The notes under the pieces are model-generated. The model was not told the origin of the DNA. It saw nothing but the letters and a program-made list of their open reading frames with translations, and made no database searches. This document shows, piece by piece, positions 63,895 through 64,000 of a DNA stretch of 64,000 nt (positions are counted from its first letter, which is position 1; every line of letters starts with the position of its first letter). The stretch spans positions 2,108,001-2,172,000 of the forward strand of contig NC_134769.1 of assembly GCF_050436995.1 (NCBI RefSeq), in the 5' to 3' direction. A program made the translations under genes and the position numbers. The DNA comes from Anticarsia gemmatalis (Eukaryota > Arthropoda > Insecta > Lepidoptera > Erebidae).

Positions 63895-64000
63895 AATTTT
63901 CTGCCGTTTCTTCAACATTGTCTGCCGTACAGAGTGCTCGAGTTCGAATCCTGGGTCGGGCCAAAAAGTATTTTCTGAGTTAAGAATTTGTCAGAGGTTT
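63895..64000 (+). mobile_element. tRNA-derived SINE, cut by the window end
   Basis: GAGTTCGAATCCTGGGTCGG is the B-box and the A-rich body starts after it. Related to the copy at 63335. Confidence 0.55.

Larger units (their letters stand above)
35279..64000. other. Upstream/intergenic region, repeat-rich
   Basis: Apart from the GC-rich island at about 37.2-38.9 kb, the coding-like remnants at 42.3-46.1 kb and the three-copy repeat near 62.2 kb, this 29 kb holds interspersed repeats, microsatellites and AT-rich sequence. No intact gene was recognised on either strand. Confidence 0.6.

Overview
The window is AT-rich animal DNA, almost certainly from a moth or butterfly (Lepidoptera). The reasons are the repeat content (tRNA-derived SINEs with a GGTTCGA-type B box, short repeats starting near GACTTCGTCCGCGTGG and ending in TAATATTAGTAGG, the 'ATCACGCC...GGGGTAGGCAG' repeat, LINE tails with CCCTGCAGTGGGACA) and one conserved insect gene broken by long introns. 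There is no bacterial-type gene organisation.

One gene is clear. On the minus strand the last coding exon (3710-4723) encodes five complete C2H2 zinc fingers of the rotund/squeeze/LIN-29/ZNF362-384 family, plus the second half of a finger that begins exactly at the splice acceptor. About 30 kb upstream, on the same strand and in the same splice phase (0), 34863-35270 looks like an N-terminal coding exon (136 codons) starting MMEG. I read the two as parts of one gene, probably rotund (rn), a nuclear DNA-binding regulator. The exon carrying the first half of the split finger was not found in the intron. A GC- and CpG-rich island at about 37.2-38.9 kb, upstream of the N-terminal exon, is the best promoter or 5'-UTR candidate. 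A smaller GC-rich patch at 30.66-30.85 kb could be an internal promoter.

Everything else is non-genic or decayed. 1-3.7 kb lies downstream of the gene. 4.7-34.9 kb is the large intron, filled with SINEs, RTE-like fragments, MITEs, microsatellites and a LINE reverse-transcriptase scrap. 35-64 kb is upstream or intergenic.

Three places hold coding-like sequence I cannot name: an eroded block at about 5.15-6.4 kb; a broken gene at 42.29-42.95 kb (one stop, one frameshift), followed by further coding-like scraps on both strands to about 46.1 kb; and a three-copy, almost perfectly conserved exon-like repeat at 62.03-62.46 kb. The 42-46 kb cluster is the best candidate for something undescribed, for example a decayed multi-gene insertion. 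There are also several perfect DNA hairpins, one of them an interlocked A-B-A'-B' inverted repeat.
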